Source: Amorphus orientalis (lineage in GTDB: Bacteria > Pseudomonadota > Alphaproteobacteria > Rhizobiales > Amorphaceae). Taken from it: a DNA stretch of 64,000 bases. Positions 56,987 through 64,000 of the stretch are shown here, one piece after another. The notes below the pieces were generated by a model. It was given only the letters and a program-made list of their open reading frames with translations. It was not told the origin of the DNA and ran no database searches. The stretch lies in assembly GCF_030814015.1 (NCBI RefSeq), contig NZ_JAUSUL010000002.1, positions 992,001 to 1,056,000 on the forward strand. The letters run 5' to 3'. The position numbers and the translations under genes were made by a program. Position 1 is the first letter of the stretch. Every line of letters starts with the position of its first letter.

Positions 56987-57409
56987 CTACGACCGGTCGG
57001 TCGGGGCGGCGGTGATCATGTCCGCCGAAATCACCACGAAGGCCTGGGCCAGCGGGTAATCGTCGGTGATGGTCAGATGAATCGAGGAATAGTGGCCATT
57101 TGGAGTCAGGGCGGCGAGACGTGCTGCCGCATCCCCCTTCAACTCCAGGGTCGGCTGCCCGGTCTTCAGGTTGACCACACCCATTTCCCGCCACTTGACG
57201 CCCATGCGGATTCCGGTGCCGAGCGCCTTGGAGCACGCTTCCTTGGCGGCGAACCGCTTGGCATAGGAGGCGGCCCGGTTCCTGCGCCGGTCGGACCGTT
57301 CGCGCTCGATCTCCGTGAACACCCGCTCCACGAACCGGTCGCCGAACCGGTCGAGCGTGCGCTCGATGCGCCGGATGTCGATCAGATCCGAGCCGATCCC
57401 GATGATCAT
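56987..57409 (-). CDS. acpS: holo-[acyl-carrier-protein] synthase
   Basis: The 140-residue protein transfers phosphopantetheine to ACP. N-terminal [20 protein letters not shown] supplies the metal-binding Asp, and [21 protein letters not shown] has the catalytic Glu and Lys. It overlaps the pdxJ stop by four bases and precedes lepB by 174 bases, the usual alphaproteobacterial order pdxJ-acpS-lepB. Confidence 0.95.
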   Translation of the reverse strand: MIIGIGSDLIDIRRIERTLDRFGDRFVERVFTEIERERSDRRRNRAASYAKRFAAKEACSKALGTGIRMGVKWREMGVVNLKTGQPTLELKGDAAARLAALTPNGHYSSIHLTITDDYPLAQAFVVISADMITAAPTDRS

Positions 57410-58170
57410 GCCGGTTCCTCTCCGCGCGCTTCTTCCATCAGAAGACGCATCCTGGCTATGGCGTCTGCCAGTCCGACGAAGATCGCCTCGCCCACGAGGA
57501 AATGACCGATGTTCAGTTCCACCACCTCGGGGATCGCGGCGATCCGGCCGACCGTGGCGAAATCGATGCCGTGACCGGCATGGACCTCCAGGCCGATCGC
57601 GTCGGCGTGTGCGGCTGCGTCCCGGAGCCGGGCCAGTTCGGCATCCGCCGCCTGGTCGCCGGCGGTCACGAGATCGCAGTAGCGCCCCGTGTGCAGCTCC
57701 ACGACCGCCGCCCCCAGGTCCCGCGCCGCGTCGATCTGCTCCGCATCTGGCTCGACGAACAGCGAGACCCGCGCACCGGAATCGGCCAGAAGCCGAACGG
57801 GTGTGCGCAGCCGGAGTTGTCCGCCGAGGACATCGAGCCCGCCTTCCGTGGTGCGTTCCGCGCGGTTTTCCGGCACCAGACAGACGGCATGCGGCCGCGT
57901 GTGCAGCGCGATCGCCACCATCTCGTCGGTGGCCGCCATTTCCAGATTGAGGGGTCGGTCGATCTCCCGCACCAGCCGCGCGATATCGGTGTCCACGATG
58001 TGCCGCCGGTCCTCGCGCAGGTGCGCCGTGATGCCGTCGGCGCCCGCCTCGATGGCCAGTTGCGCGGCCCTGATGGGGTCGGGATGCCGTCCGCCGCGTG
58101 CGTTGCGCACCGTGGCCACGTGATCGATGTTTACGCCCAGCCGAAGGGGCCGCTGCAATTCGAAGCTCAT
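57406..58170 (-). CDS. pdxJ: pyridoxine 5'-phosphate synthase
   Basis: The 254-residue TIM barrel condenses 1-deoxyxylulose-5-phosphate with 3-amino-2-oxopropyl phosphate to make pyridoxine phosphate. Blocks: [20 protein letters not shown] near the N-terminus, [27 protein letters not shown] and [14 protein letters not shown]. Length is standard. It starts seven bases after the DUF2062 gene and overlaps acpS by four bases. Confidence 0.95.
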   Translation of the reverse strand: MSFELQRPLRLGVNIDHVATVRNARGGRHPDPIRAAQLAIEAGADGITAHLREDRRHIVDTDIARLVREIDRPLNLEMAATDEMVAIALHTRPHAVCLVPENRAERTTEGGLDVLGGQLRLRTPVRLLADSGARVSLFVEPDAEQIDAARDLGAAVVELHTGRYCDLVTAGDQAADAELARLRDAAAHADAIGLEVHAGHGIDFATVGRIAAIPEVVELNIGHFLVGEAIFVGLADAIARMRLLMEEARGEEPA

Positions 58171-58177
58171 CGGACCG

Positions 58178-58774
58178 TCACGATTCCTGCCGGATATTGG
58201 CCTTTTCCGCGCGCATCGCCTCGAGCTTCTGCTGGAACCGGGCGCGCCGCGCCGTCTGATATGCGGTGACCACGTATCGGGTGATGAAGTAGGCGATCAG
58301 GCCCGCGACCGAGCCGATCAGCGCCCCGCCGACGACCATCGGGAAGATCACCGGCCAGAAGATCTTGTCCCACGAATCCGCAAGCAGTCCGGCCGACACG
58401 CCCGACTCGGTGAAGCTGCTCGCCGCTTCCGTCATCTCCCGGCCGAGGACTCTGCGGCCAACCTCGAACGAAGCCGCCCAGATCAGCGGGAAGGTCAGCG
58501 GATTGCCGACCGCCGTGCCCAGAGCCGCGGCAATGAAGTTGCCGGCAATCACGAACGCCACGACGAAGCTGAGGATGAAGTGCAGGCCGATGAACGGCGT
58601 GAACGAGGCAAAGACGCCGGCGGCCACCCCGGCGGCGATCGCATGCGGCGTCGCCGACAGCCGCATGACCCGCTTGCGGAAATAGCGCATCGAGCGCCCC
58701 CACGAGCGGCGGGGCCACAGCGCGGTGCGCATCCGTTCCTGAAATCTGGGTCTTTCGCGGCGGCCGAAAATCAT
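58178..58774 (-). CDS. DUF2062 membrane protein
   Basis: The 198-residue protein has three to four helices. The DUF2062 core reads [20 protein letters not shown] and [20 protein letters not shown], typical of the family. Its C-terminus is a charged helix ([18 protein letters not shown]). It precedes pdxJ by seven bases. No function is known; proteins of this family are often fused or adjacent to cell-envelope genes. Confidence 0.85.
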   Translation of the reverse strand: MIFGRRERPRFQERMRTALWPRRSWGRSMRYFRKRVMRLSATPHAIAAGVAAGVFASFTPFIGLHFILSFVVAFVIAGNFIAAALGTAVGNPLTFPLIWAASFEVGRRVLGREMTEAASSFTESGVSAGLLADSWDKIFWPVIFPMVVGGALIGSVAGLIAYFITRYVVTAYQTARRARFQQKLEAMRAEKANIRQES

Positions 58775-58995
58775 TGTCCAAAACGTCGTAGCGTGGGCAG
58801 GTCGATCCCCGAGCGACGGACCGCCTCCCTAAAATATGCTTTCCGGCCGGCGTTTAGAAGCGCTCCGAACGGTGCCGGGCGCAGCGGCGGCCGACACCCC
58901 GGAGGAGGTGCCGCGGGCTCATCCGCCAACCCTCCCCCGCGTGCCCTGTCGCCTGACCGGCCTCGTCAGCTTGGCAAGTGGCGCGACCGCGGCCG

Positions 58996-59577
58996 TTATG
59001 CAAGCCCCCGGCTTCCCGGCTTCACCGCCGGCATCGCCGCAAGTTCAGGTGGGAGCTGGTCAGCCGGATAGGCCGGAACCTTGTGCTCGGCCAGCGCGAT
59101 CAGCGGCACGCCCACGTCCGCCTCGCCGGCCGAGCGGTCGATCAGAACGGCCGCCGCGACGACCTCGCCGCCGATCGCCTTGACCGCGGTGATGGTCTCG
59201 CGGATCGACAGGCCCGTGCTCAGGATGTCCTCGACGATCACCACCCGTGCGCCGGGCTCCATTTCGAACCGGCGGAGCTGGAAGACACCGGCTTCGCGCT
59301 CGACCCAGACGGCGCGAACGCCCAGATGGCGCGCCGTCTCATAGCCCGGCACGATCCCGCCGACCGCCGGGGCGACGATCAGGTCGATCGGCCCGTCCAC
59401 CTCCGCACGGATGCGGTCCGCCAGGGCCTTGCACAGGATCTCGGTCTTCTCGGGATACTGAAAGACGCGGGCCTTCTGCAGGAAGATCGGGCTGTGCAGT
59501 CCCGAAGTCAGCACGAAGTGCCCCTCCAGAATCGCCCCGCAGTCACGGAAGATGTCCAGCACCTCTTCAGGAGCCAT
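58996..59577 (-). CDS. pyrE: orotate phosphoribosyltransferase
   Basis: The 193-residue enzyme makes orotidine monophosphate from orotate and PRPP. The PRPP loop reads [19 protein letters not shown] near residues 108-126, and the catalytic region [20 protein letters not shown] near 69-88. Length matches family. It follows rsh by 51 bases on the same strand. The final residues run to a stop at 58996. Confidence 0.95.
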   Translation of the reverse strand: MAPEEVLDIFRDCGAILEGHFVLTSGLHSPIFLQKARVFQYPEKTEILCKALADRIRAEVDGPIDLIVAPAVGGIVPGYETARHLGVRAVWVEREAGVFQLRRFEMEPGARVVIVEDILSTGLSIRETITAVKAIGGEVVAAAVLIDRSAGEADVGVPLIALAEHKVPAYPADQLPPELAAMPAVKPGSRGLA

Positions 59578-59628
59578 GGCGCCGCCTTTCTCGTCTCGTC
59601 GTGCCCGTCTCGGCGGCCGTGCCGCCCG

Positions 59629-61794
59629 CTAACCGTTGACCCGCCGCGCATCCGAAATCACCGGCAGCGCGCGAAGCTGCTGGATGAGCCGGTTCAGATG
59701 CTTCAGGTCCCAGACCTCCAGATCGATGATCATGTCGTGGAAGTCGCTGCCCTTCTGGATCATCTTGATGTTGTCGATGTTGCCGTCATTGTCGCTGATG
59801 ATCTGGGCGATGGAGGCCAGCGACCCCGGCTCGTTGATTGCGGCAATGATGATCTGGGTCGGAAACCGCTGCTGGCTGTCGTCCTCGATGTCCCAGCGCA
59901 CGTCGACCCAGCGTTCCGGCTGATCCTCGAATTCCTGCAGTGCGGACGACTGGATCGGATAGATCGTGACGCCCTCGCCGGGGGTCAGGATGCCGACGAT
60001 GCGGTCGCCTGGAACGGCGCCCAGATGCGGCGCGAAGCGCACCGGATAGTCGCCGCGCAGACCCCGGATCGGCAGCGACTGGGGACCGTCTTTCCCAGGC
60101 GCCTTCTTCTTCACGACCTTCTTGGCCGGCTTTGCCTCGCCGTCGAGGTTCGCCGTCGGATCGACGGCGCGGACCACCTCGCCGGAGGACAGTTCGCCCC
60201 GGCCCACGGCCGCCAGCAGGTCGTCGACCGTGGCCTTGCCGAGCCGTTCGCGCGCGAGTTCGAGCTGCTCCGGCGTCACCGTCCGGTTCAGCCGCTGGAA
60301 GGCGCGCTCGATGATGTGCGTGCCGAGGCCGGAATACTGCTTCCTGACCGCCTCGCGCGTCGCCCGCCGGATCGCCGCCCGCGCCTTGCCGGTGACCGCC
60401 AGCGATTCCCAGGCGGGCGGCGGCGTCTGGGCCTTGGAGCGGATGATCTCCACCTCGTCGCCGTTCTGAAGCTCGGTCATGATCGGCATGATCCGGCCGT
60501 TGACCTTGCAGCCGACGCAGGTATTGCCGACGTCGGTGTGGACCGCGTAGGCGAAATCGATCGCGGTCGCTCCGCGCGGCAGCGCGATCAGGCGACCCTT
60601 CGGGGTGAAGCAGAACACCTGGTCGTGGAACAGCTCCAGCTTGGTGTTCTCGAGGAACTCTTCCGAGCTGTCCCCCTCCGACAGGAGATCGATGGTGTGC
60701 CGCAGCCATTCGTAGGCGCGGCTGTCGGCGGTCAGGCGCGCGATGTTGCGCCCGCCACCTTCCCGGTCGGTGTAGAGCGCATGGGCGGCGATGCCGTACT
60801 CCGCCACCCGGTGCATGGCATGGGTGCGGATCTGCAGCTCGGCCCGCTGCCGGCTCGGCCCCACGACGGTGGTGTGGATCGAGCGGTAGTCGTTCTGCTT
60901 CGGCGTGGAGATATAGTCCTTGAACCGGTCGGGCACGGCCGGCCACGAGGTATGGACGATGCCGAGCACCCGGTAGCACTCGGCCACGTCGTCCACGATC
61001 ACGCGGAACCCGTAGAGATCGGACAGCTGCTCGAAGCTGACCGATTTGCGCTGCATCTTGCGGAAAATCGAATAGGGACGCTTCTCGCGGCCGGACACCT
61101 TGGCGGCGATTCCCTCGTCGGCGAGCCGGGCCGCGAGATCAAGCTCGATTTCCTGGATCACGCTCCAGTTGCGGTCGCGCAGCGCTTCCATCCGCGCCGT
61201 GATCGCCGCAGCCGCCTCCGCGTTGAGGACCTTGAACGCCAGGTCCTCCAGCTCCTCGCGAACCTCCTGCATGCCCATCCGGCCGGCCAGCGGACCATAG
61301 ATCTCCATGGTCTCCTCGGCCACGGCCACCCGCTTGTGGGGCGGCACGTAGCGGATGGTGCGCATGTTGTGGAGCCGGTCGGCGAGCTTCACCAGAAGCA
61401 CCCGCACGTCGTCGGCCACGGCCAGGAGCAGCTTGCGGAAATTCTCCGCCTGCTTGGCCTTGCTCGACACAAGATCGAGCCGCTTGATCTTGGTCAGCCC
61501 CTCGACGAGCTTGCCGATCTCCGGACCGAACATCTCGTCGATCTCGGCCCGGGTGGCGTCGGTGTCTTCGATGGTGTCGTGGAGAAGCGCGACCGCGATG
61601 GTCGCGTCGTCCAGCCTGAGGTCGGTCAGGATCGCGGCGACCTCGAGCGGATGGGAGAAATAGGGATCCCCCGATGCCCGGGTCTGGCTGCCATGCTTGT
61701 GCATGGCATAGACATAGGCCCGGTTCAGGAGCCCCTCGTCGGCCGCCGGATTGTACCGGGTCACGCGTTCGAGAAGCTCGTACTGCCGCATCAT
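59629..61794 (-). CDS. rsh: bifunctional (p)ppGpp synthetase/hydrolase Rsh
   Basis: The 721-residue protein has the RelA/SpoT arrangement. The HD hydrolase (about 30-180) holds ALLHDTIEDTDATRAEI. The synthetase (about 220-340) shows SDLYGFRVIVDDVAECYRVL and QNDYRSIHTTVVG. TGS and helical domains follow, ending in an ACT domain (about 645-721). Single-copy Rsh of this type makes and breaks ppGpp in alphaproteobacteria during starvation. Start is ATG 61794 or the adjacent 61791. Confidence 0.96.
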   Translation of the reverse strand: MMRQYELLERVTRYNPAADEGLLNRAYVYAMHKHGSQTRASGDPYFSHPLEVAAILTDLRLDDATIAVALLHDTIEDTDATRAEIDEMFGPEIGKLVEGLTKIKRLDLVSSKAKQAENFRKLLLAVADDVRVLLVKLADRLHNMRTIRYVPPHKRVAVAEETMEIYGPLAGRMGMQEVREELEDLAFKVLNAEAAAAITARMEALRDRNWSVIQEIELDLAARLADEGIAAKVSGREKRPYSIFRKMQRKSVSFEQLSDLYGFRVIVDDVAECYRVLGIVHTSWPAVPDRFKDYISTPKQNDYRSIHTTVVGPSRQRAELQIRTHAMHRVAEYGIAAHALYTDREGGGRNIARLTADSRAYEWLRHTIDLLSEGDSSEEFLENTKLELFHDQVFCFTPKGRLIALPRGATAIDFAYAVHTDVGNTCVGCKVNGRIMPIMTELQNGDEVEIIRSKAQTPPPAWESLAVTGKARAAIRRATREAVRKQYSGLGTHIIERAFQRLNRTVTPEQLELARERLGKATVDDLLAAVGRGELSSGEVVRAVDPTANLDGEAKPAKKVVKKKAPGKDGPQSLPIRGLRGDYPVRFAPHLGAVPGDRIVGILTPGEGVTIYPIQSSALQEFEDQPERWVDVRWDIEDDSQQRFPTQIIIAAINEPGSLASIAQIISDNDGNIDNIKMIQKGSDFHDMIIDLEVWDLKHLNRLIQQLRALPVISDARRVNG

Positions 61795-61852
61795 CTAGAG
61801 TCGTGTCCCGTCGCAGCCCCCCGACGGCTGCGCGGGCCGTCGTTCGTCCGTC

Positions 61853-62242
61853 CTAGAGCTCCTCGCTCTTGTCCGGGGGCACCATGCCTTCGAGCCCCTT
61901 CAGAAGCTCTTCTTCGCTCATCCGGTTGAAGGTCAGGTCGACCTCGTCCTCGGAGGAGCCCGAGCCCGATTCGTTGGCGATCATCGGAACCGTCTCCGCT
62001 TCCGGCTCGTCGACCTCGACATAGCGCTGGAGCGAATGGATCAGCTCTTCCTTCAGATCGCCCGGGCTCACCGTCTGATCGGCGATCTCACGGAGCGCAA
62101 CGACCGGGTTCTTGTCGTTGTCGCGCTCGACGGAGATCTCCGAGCCGCTCGAAATCATCCGGGCGCGGTGGCTCGCAAGGAGAACCAGTTCGAACCGGTT
62201 GTCGACCTTGTCGATACAATCTTCAACAGTTACGCGCGCCAT
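61853..62242 (-). CDS. rpoZ: RNA polymerase omega subunit
   Basis: The 129-residue protein starts [20 protein letters not shown], the omega signature, followed by RAR and the [18 protein letters not shown] block that contacts the beta' subunit. Residues 80-129 are an acidic extension seen in alphaproteobacterial omegas. A promoter candidate at 62280-62308 lies before ATG 62242. It is upstream of rsh. Confidence 0.95.
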   Translation of the reverse strand: MARVTVEDCIDKVDNRFELVLLASHRARMISSGSEISVERDNDKNPVVALREIADQTVSPGDLKEELIHSLQRYVEVDEPEAETVPMIANESGSGSSEDEVDLTFNRMSEEELLKGLEGMVPPDKSEEL

Positions 62243-62279
62243 CGCCGCAGAACTCCTGTGCCGTTCGGGGAACCGGAGC

Positions 62280-62308
62280 AGATATCAGGTCGCACGGCCC
62301 GATTGCAA
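62280..62308 (-). promoter_or_regulatory. possible rpoZ promoter
   Basis: On the minus strand TTGCAA (62308-62303) and ATATCT (62285-62280) are 17 bases apart, about 38 bases before the rpoZ start. TTGCAA is palindromic and the match is moderate. Confidence 0.4.
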
Positions 62309-62420
62309 GGGATTGCGTCGAGATCCGCCGCACTACCCCGGCGGCACGACATCCGGCACCCCGCACATGCCCTGCCCTTGTGAATAATCATTACAACTTT
62401 TCAATCTTTGTTGCTTCGCC

Positions 62421-62449
62421 TTGAAAGCAACCCGGGAGTGAAATATGTC
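62421..62449 (+). promoter_or_regulatory. possible promoter of the NYN gene
   Basis: TTGAAA (62421-62426), 17 bases and TATGTC (62444-62449) lie about 165 bases before the NYN start, giving a long leader with two hairpins. Good -35, moderate -10. Confidence 0.45.
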
Positions 62450-62613
62450 CGATTCATAAGTGGCTCGATTCGTAGCCACCTGATCAACGTCCGTCGTTTT
62501 CGGTCGAAATCGCACTGGTTTCAAGATGGAAACCACACCTGCAAACGACAGGCACATACACCTCAGTGACGAGTATTTGATCGGTATTCGCGTATTTAGA
62601 GAAAGTCTATCCG

Positions 62614-63213
62614 ATGTTTGATGATCGCGAGCGCATTGCCCTTTTTATTGATGGCGCCAATCTCTACTCCACGGCGAAATCGCTCGGTTTCGATATCGAC
62701 TACCGCCGGCTTCTGAAAGAATTCAGCTCCAAGGGATTTCTCCTGAGAGCCTATTACTACACCGCGATGATCGAGGATCAGGAGTACTCGACGCTGCGGC
62801 CGCTCGTCGACTGGCTCGATTACAACGGCTATAATGTCGTTACCAAGCCGTTGAAAGAATTCTACGATCAGAACGGGCGCCGCAAGGTCAAGGGCAACAT
62901 GGACATCGAGCTCGTGGTCGATGCCATGGAAATGGCCGAACACGTCGATCACGTCGTGTTGTTCTCCGGCGACGGCGACTTCCGGCGCCTGGTCGAGGCG
63001 GTCCAGCGCCGCGGCCGGAAGGTCTCCGTGGTCTCCACGCTGCAGACCCAGCCGCCGATGATCGCCGACGATCTGCGCCGGCAGGCGGACCACTTCATCG
63101 ATCTGGTCAATCTGCAGTCGAAAATCGGACGCGATCCGGCCGAACGCGCCGCGCGCGCCCAGGAGCGCGCCGACCGCGAAGCCCGCGAGACCGCAGACCA
63201 GGACGACTACTGA
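62614..63213 (+). CDS. NYN-domain (LabA/PIN-like) nuclease family protein
   Basis: The 199-residue protein has the NYN fold acidic set: LFIDGANLYSTAKSLGF near residues 10-26 (Asp13), KVKGNMDIELVVDAM near 89-103, and VLFSGDGDFRRLVEA near 113-127. Such proteins are predicted RNases. The C-terminal tail (about 165-199) is a charged helix rich in Glu and Arg. It lies six bases before the uracil glycosylase gene, so the two are probably co-transcribed. Position beside rpoZ is common in Hyphomicrobiales. Confidence 0.85.
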   Translation: MFDDRERIALFIDGANLYSTAKSLGFDIDYRRLLKEFSSKGFLLRAYYYTAMIEDQEYSTLRPLVDWLDYNGYNVVTKPLKEFYDQNGRRKVKGNMDIELVVDAMEMAEHVDHVVLFSGDGDFRRLVEAVQRRGRKVSVVSTLQTQPPMIADDLRRQADHFIDLVNLQSKIGRDPAERAARAQERADREARETADQDDY

Positions 63214-63219
63214 CCGTCC

Positions 63220-63897
63220 ATGGCTGCGGCACCCGCGCCCATCGTTCCCGCCTCCCGGACGGATCCCGACCGGGACTGCCCCCACTGTCCGCGGCTGGTC
63301 GCCTTCCGCGCAGAGAACCGCGCCGTAAATCCCGACTGGTTCAACGCCCCGGTGCCGAGCTTCGGAGACCCCGACGCCCGGCTCCTGATCGTCGGGCTCG
63401 CACCCGGCCTGCGTGGCGCCAATCGGACCGGCCGCCCCTTCACCGGCGACTTCGCCGGCGACCTTCTCTACGGCACGCTGGCCAAATTCGGCTTCTCGAG
63501 CGGAACCTACCGGGCCGATCCGGACGACGGCCTGACCCTGTCGGGCGCCGCCATCACCAACGCGGTGCGCTGCGTCCCGCCCCAGAACAAGCCGCTGCCG
63601 GCGGAAATCCGCACCTGCCTGCCCTTCCTCGCCGCGACCGTCGCCCAGCGTCCGTCGGTCGGTGCGATCCTGGCGCTGGGCAAGATCGCCCATGACGCGA
63701 TCGTCGCCACGTTCGGCGAGCGCCCGTCCCGGCACAAGTTCGCCCACGGCGCGGTCCACCGCCTGCCCGGTGCGCCGGCGATCTACGACAGCTACCACTG
63801 CTCGCGCTACAACACGAACACCGGCCGCCTCACGCCTGAGATGTTCGAGGCGGTGTTCGCGCGGATTGCGGACGATCTCGAAGCGACAGCTTCCTGA
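63220..63897 (+). CDS. family-5 uracil-DNA glycosylase (iron-sulfur type)
   Basis: The 225-residue protein carries four cysteines for a 4Fe-4S cluster (Cys20, Cys23, Cys118, Cys133). Motif 1 is GLAPGLRGANRTGRPFTGD (59-77), the family-5 (UdgB) form that lacks the catalytic Asp/Asn of family 1. Motif 2 is YHCSRYNTNTG near the end. It excises uracil and other deaminated bases. ATG 63220 follows the NYN stop by six bases. Confidence 0.85.
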   Translation: MAAAPAPIVPASRTDPDRDCPHCPRLVAFRAENRAVNPDWFNAPVPSFGDPDARLLIVGLAPGLRGANRTGRPFTGDFAGDLLYGTLAKFGFSSGTYRADPDDGLTLSGAAITNAVRCVPPQNKPLPAEIRTCLPFLAATVAQRPSVGAILALGKIAHDAIVATFGERPSRHKFAHGAVHRLPGAPAIYDSYHCSRYNTNTGRLTPEMFEAVFARIADDLEATAS

Positions 63898-63961
63898 AAG
63901 CCGCACGTGCCATTATCGATCGCCAGAGCCGGTCAGCCTTTGATGGAATCGCGGAACGGCT

Positions 63962-64000
63962 CTAACCCTTTTTGTCGAGCCATTTCCGGACGGCCAATCG
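63962..64000 (-). CDS. possible C-terminal end of a gene entering from the right edge
   Basis: On the minus strand a TAG at 63964-63962 closes a frame whose last residues read LAVRKWLDKKG up to the window edge. Only eleven codons are visible, so this may be chance. No family can be named. Confidence 0.25.
   Translation of the reverse strand, partial: RLAVRKWLDKKG

Larger units (their letters stand above)
62243..62613. other. divergent non-coding region between rpoZ and the NYN gene
   Basis: These 371 bases are AT-richer than the rest of the window from about 62380. They contain the two promoter candidates listed. The plus-strand leader also has hairpins GTGGCT/AGCCAC (62460-62465 with 62474-62479) and GGTTTC/GAAACC just downstream (62516-62521 with 62528-62533). 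No gene is evident. Confidence 0.45.

Noticed and set aside
58978-61929. 983-codon frame opposite pyrE and rsh
   Set aside because: Antisense shadow spanning two genes with recognised catalytic motifs.
62243-62613. Two-piece tmRNA or 6S RNA in the rpoZ upstream gap
   Set aside because: No tag-peptide coding sequence or acceptor-like ends, and no long central-bubble hairpin could be traced.

Overview
The window is GC-rich chromosomal DNA with the gene order and gene families of an alphaproteobacterium, most likely of the order Hyphomicrobiales (Rhizobiales). The indicators are the LdtR regulator beside an L,D-transpeptidase, a DUF2842 protein next to heme A synthase (Cox15 type), a K+-independent H+-pyrophosphatase, plsX-fabH-ihfA-merR, glyA-nrdR-ribD-ribE-ribH-nusB-thiL, an Asp-type HemB, and lepB-rnc-era with recO and parC. 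Genus cannot be read from the sequence. No insertion sequence, prophage, CRISPR array or rRNA was seen. One tRNA gene, tRNA-Pro(GGG), is present.

Layout. 1-9.3 kb: agmatinase (cut by the left edge), an APC permease with a structured leader, the rplM-rpsI ribosomal operon, acyl-CoA thioesterase/hydratase genes, and sulfur assimilation (MetY). 9.3-14.8 kb: heme A synthase, DUF2842, then a polysaccharide pair (Wzz/CpsD-like protein with a ruined P-loop, and an O-antigen-ligase-type protein) flanking tRNA-Pro, then a MerR regulator. 14.8-19.3 kb: ihfA, fabH, plsX, DUF177, cytochrome bc1 assembly chaperone, BamE. 19.4-29 kb: H+-PPase, an MFS carrier and the folate/riboflavin/thiamine operon. 29.3-34 kb: cell-envelope group (L,D-transpeptidase, LdtR, LysM protein, CAP-domain lipoprotein) with a small acidic/basic protein under a perfect EcfG-type promoter. 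34-45 kb: valine catabolism (MmsB, HIBCH), HemB, threonine dehydratase, an SLC13/RCK permease, the N-end-rule transferase Bpt, a second L,D-transpeptidase. 44.8-51 kb: a more accessory stretch with a two-subunit PQQ dehydrogenase also behind an EcfG-type promoter, a beta-lactamase-fold hydrolase, and a three-gene cassette (M15/extensin-like protein, lipoprotein, amphipathic protein) not matched to any known system. 51-63.9 kb: core genes parC, recO, era, rnc, lepB, acpS, pdxJ, pyrE, rsh, rpoZ, and a NYN nuclease with a family-5 uracil-DNA glycosylase.

The most interesting signals are the two EcfG consensus promoters, which tie an unknown small protein and a periplasmic polyol/sugar dehydrogenase to the general stress response, and the 49.4-51.0 kb cassette with its AT-rich, palindrome-bearing upstream region. 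Functions are inferred from sequence motifs and recognised families only; no database search was run.
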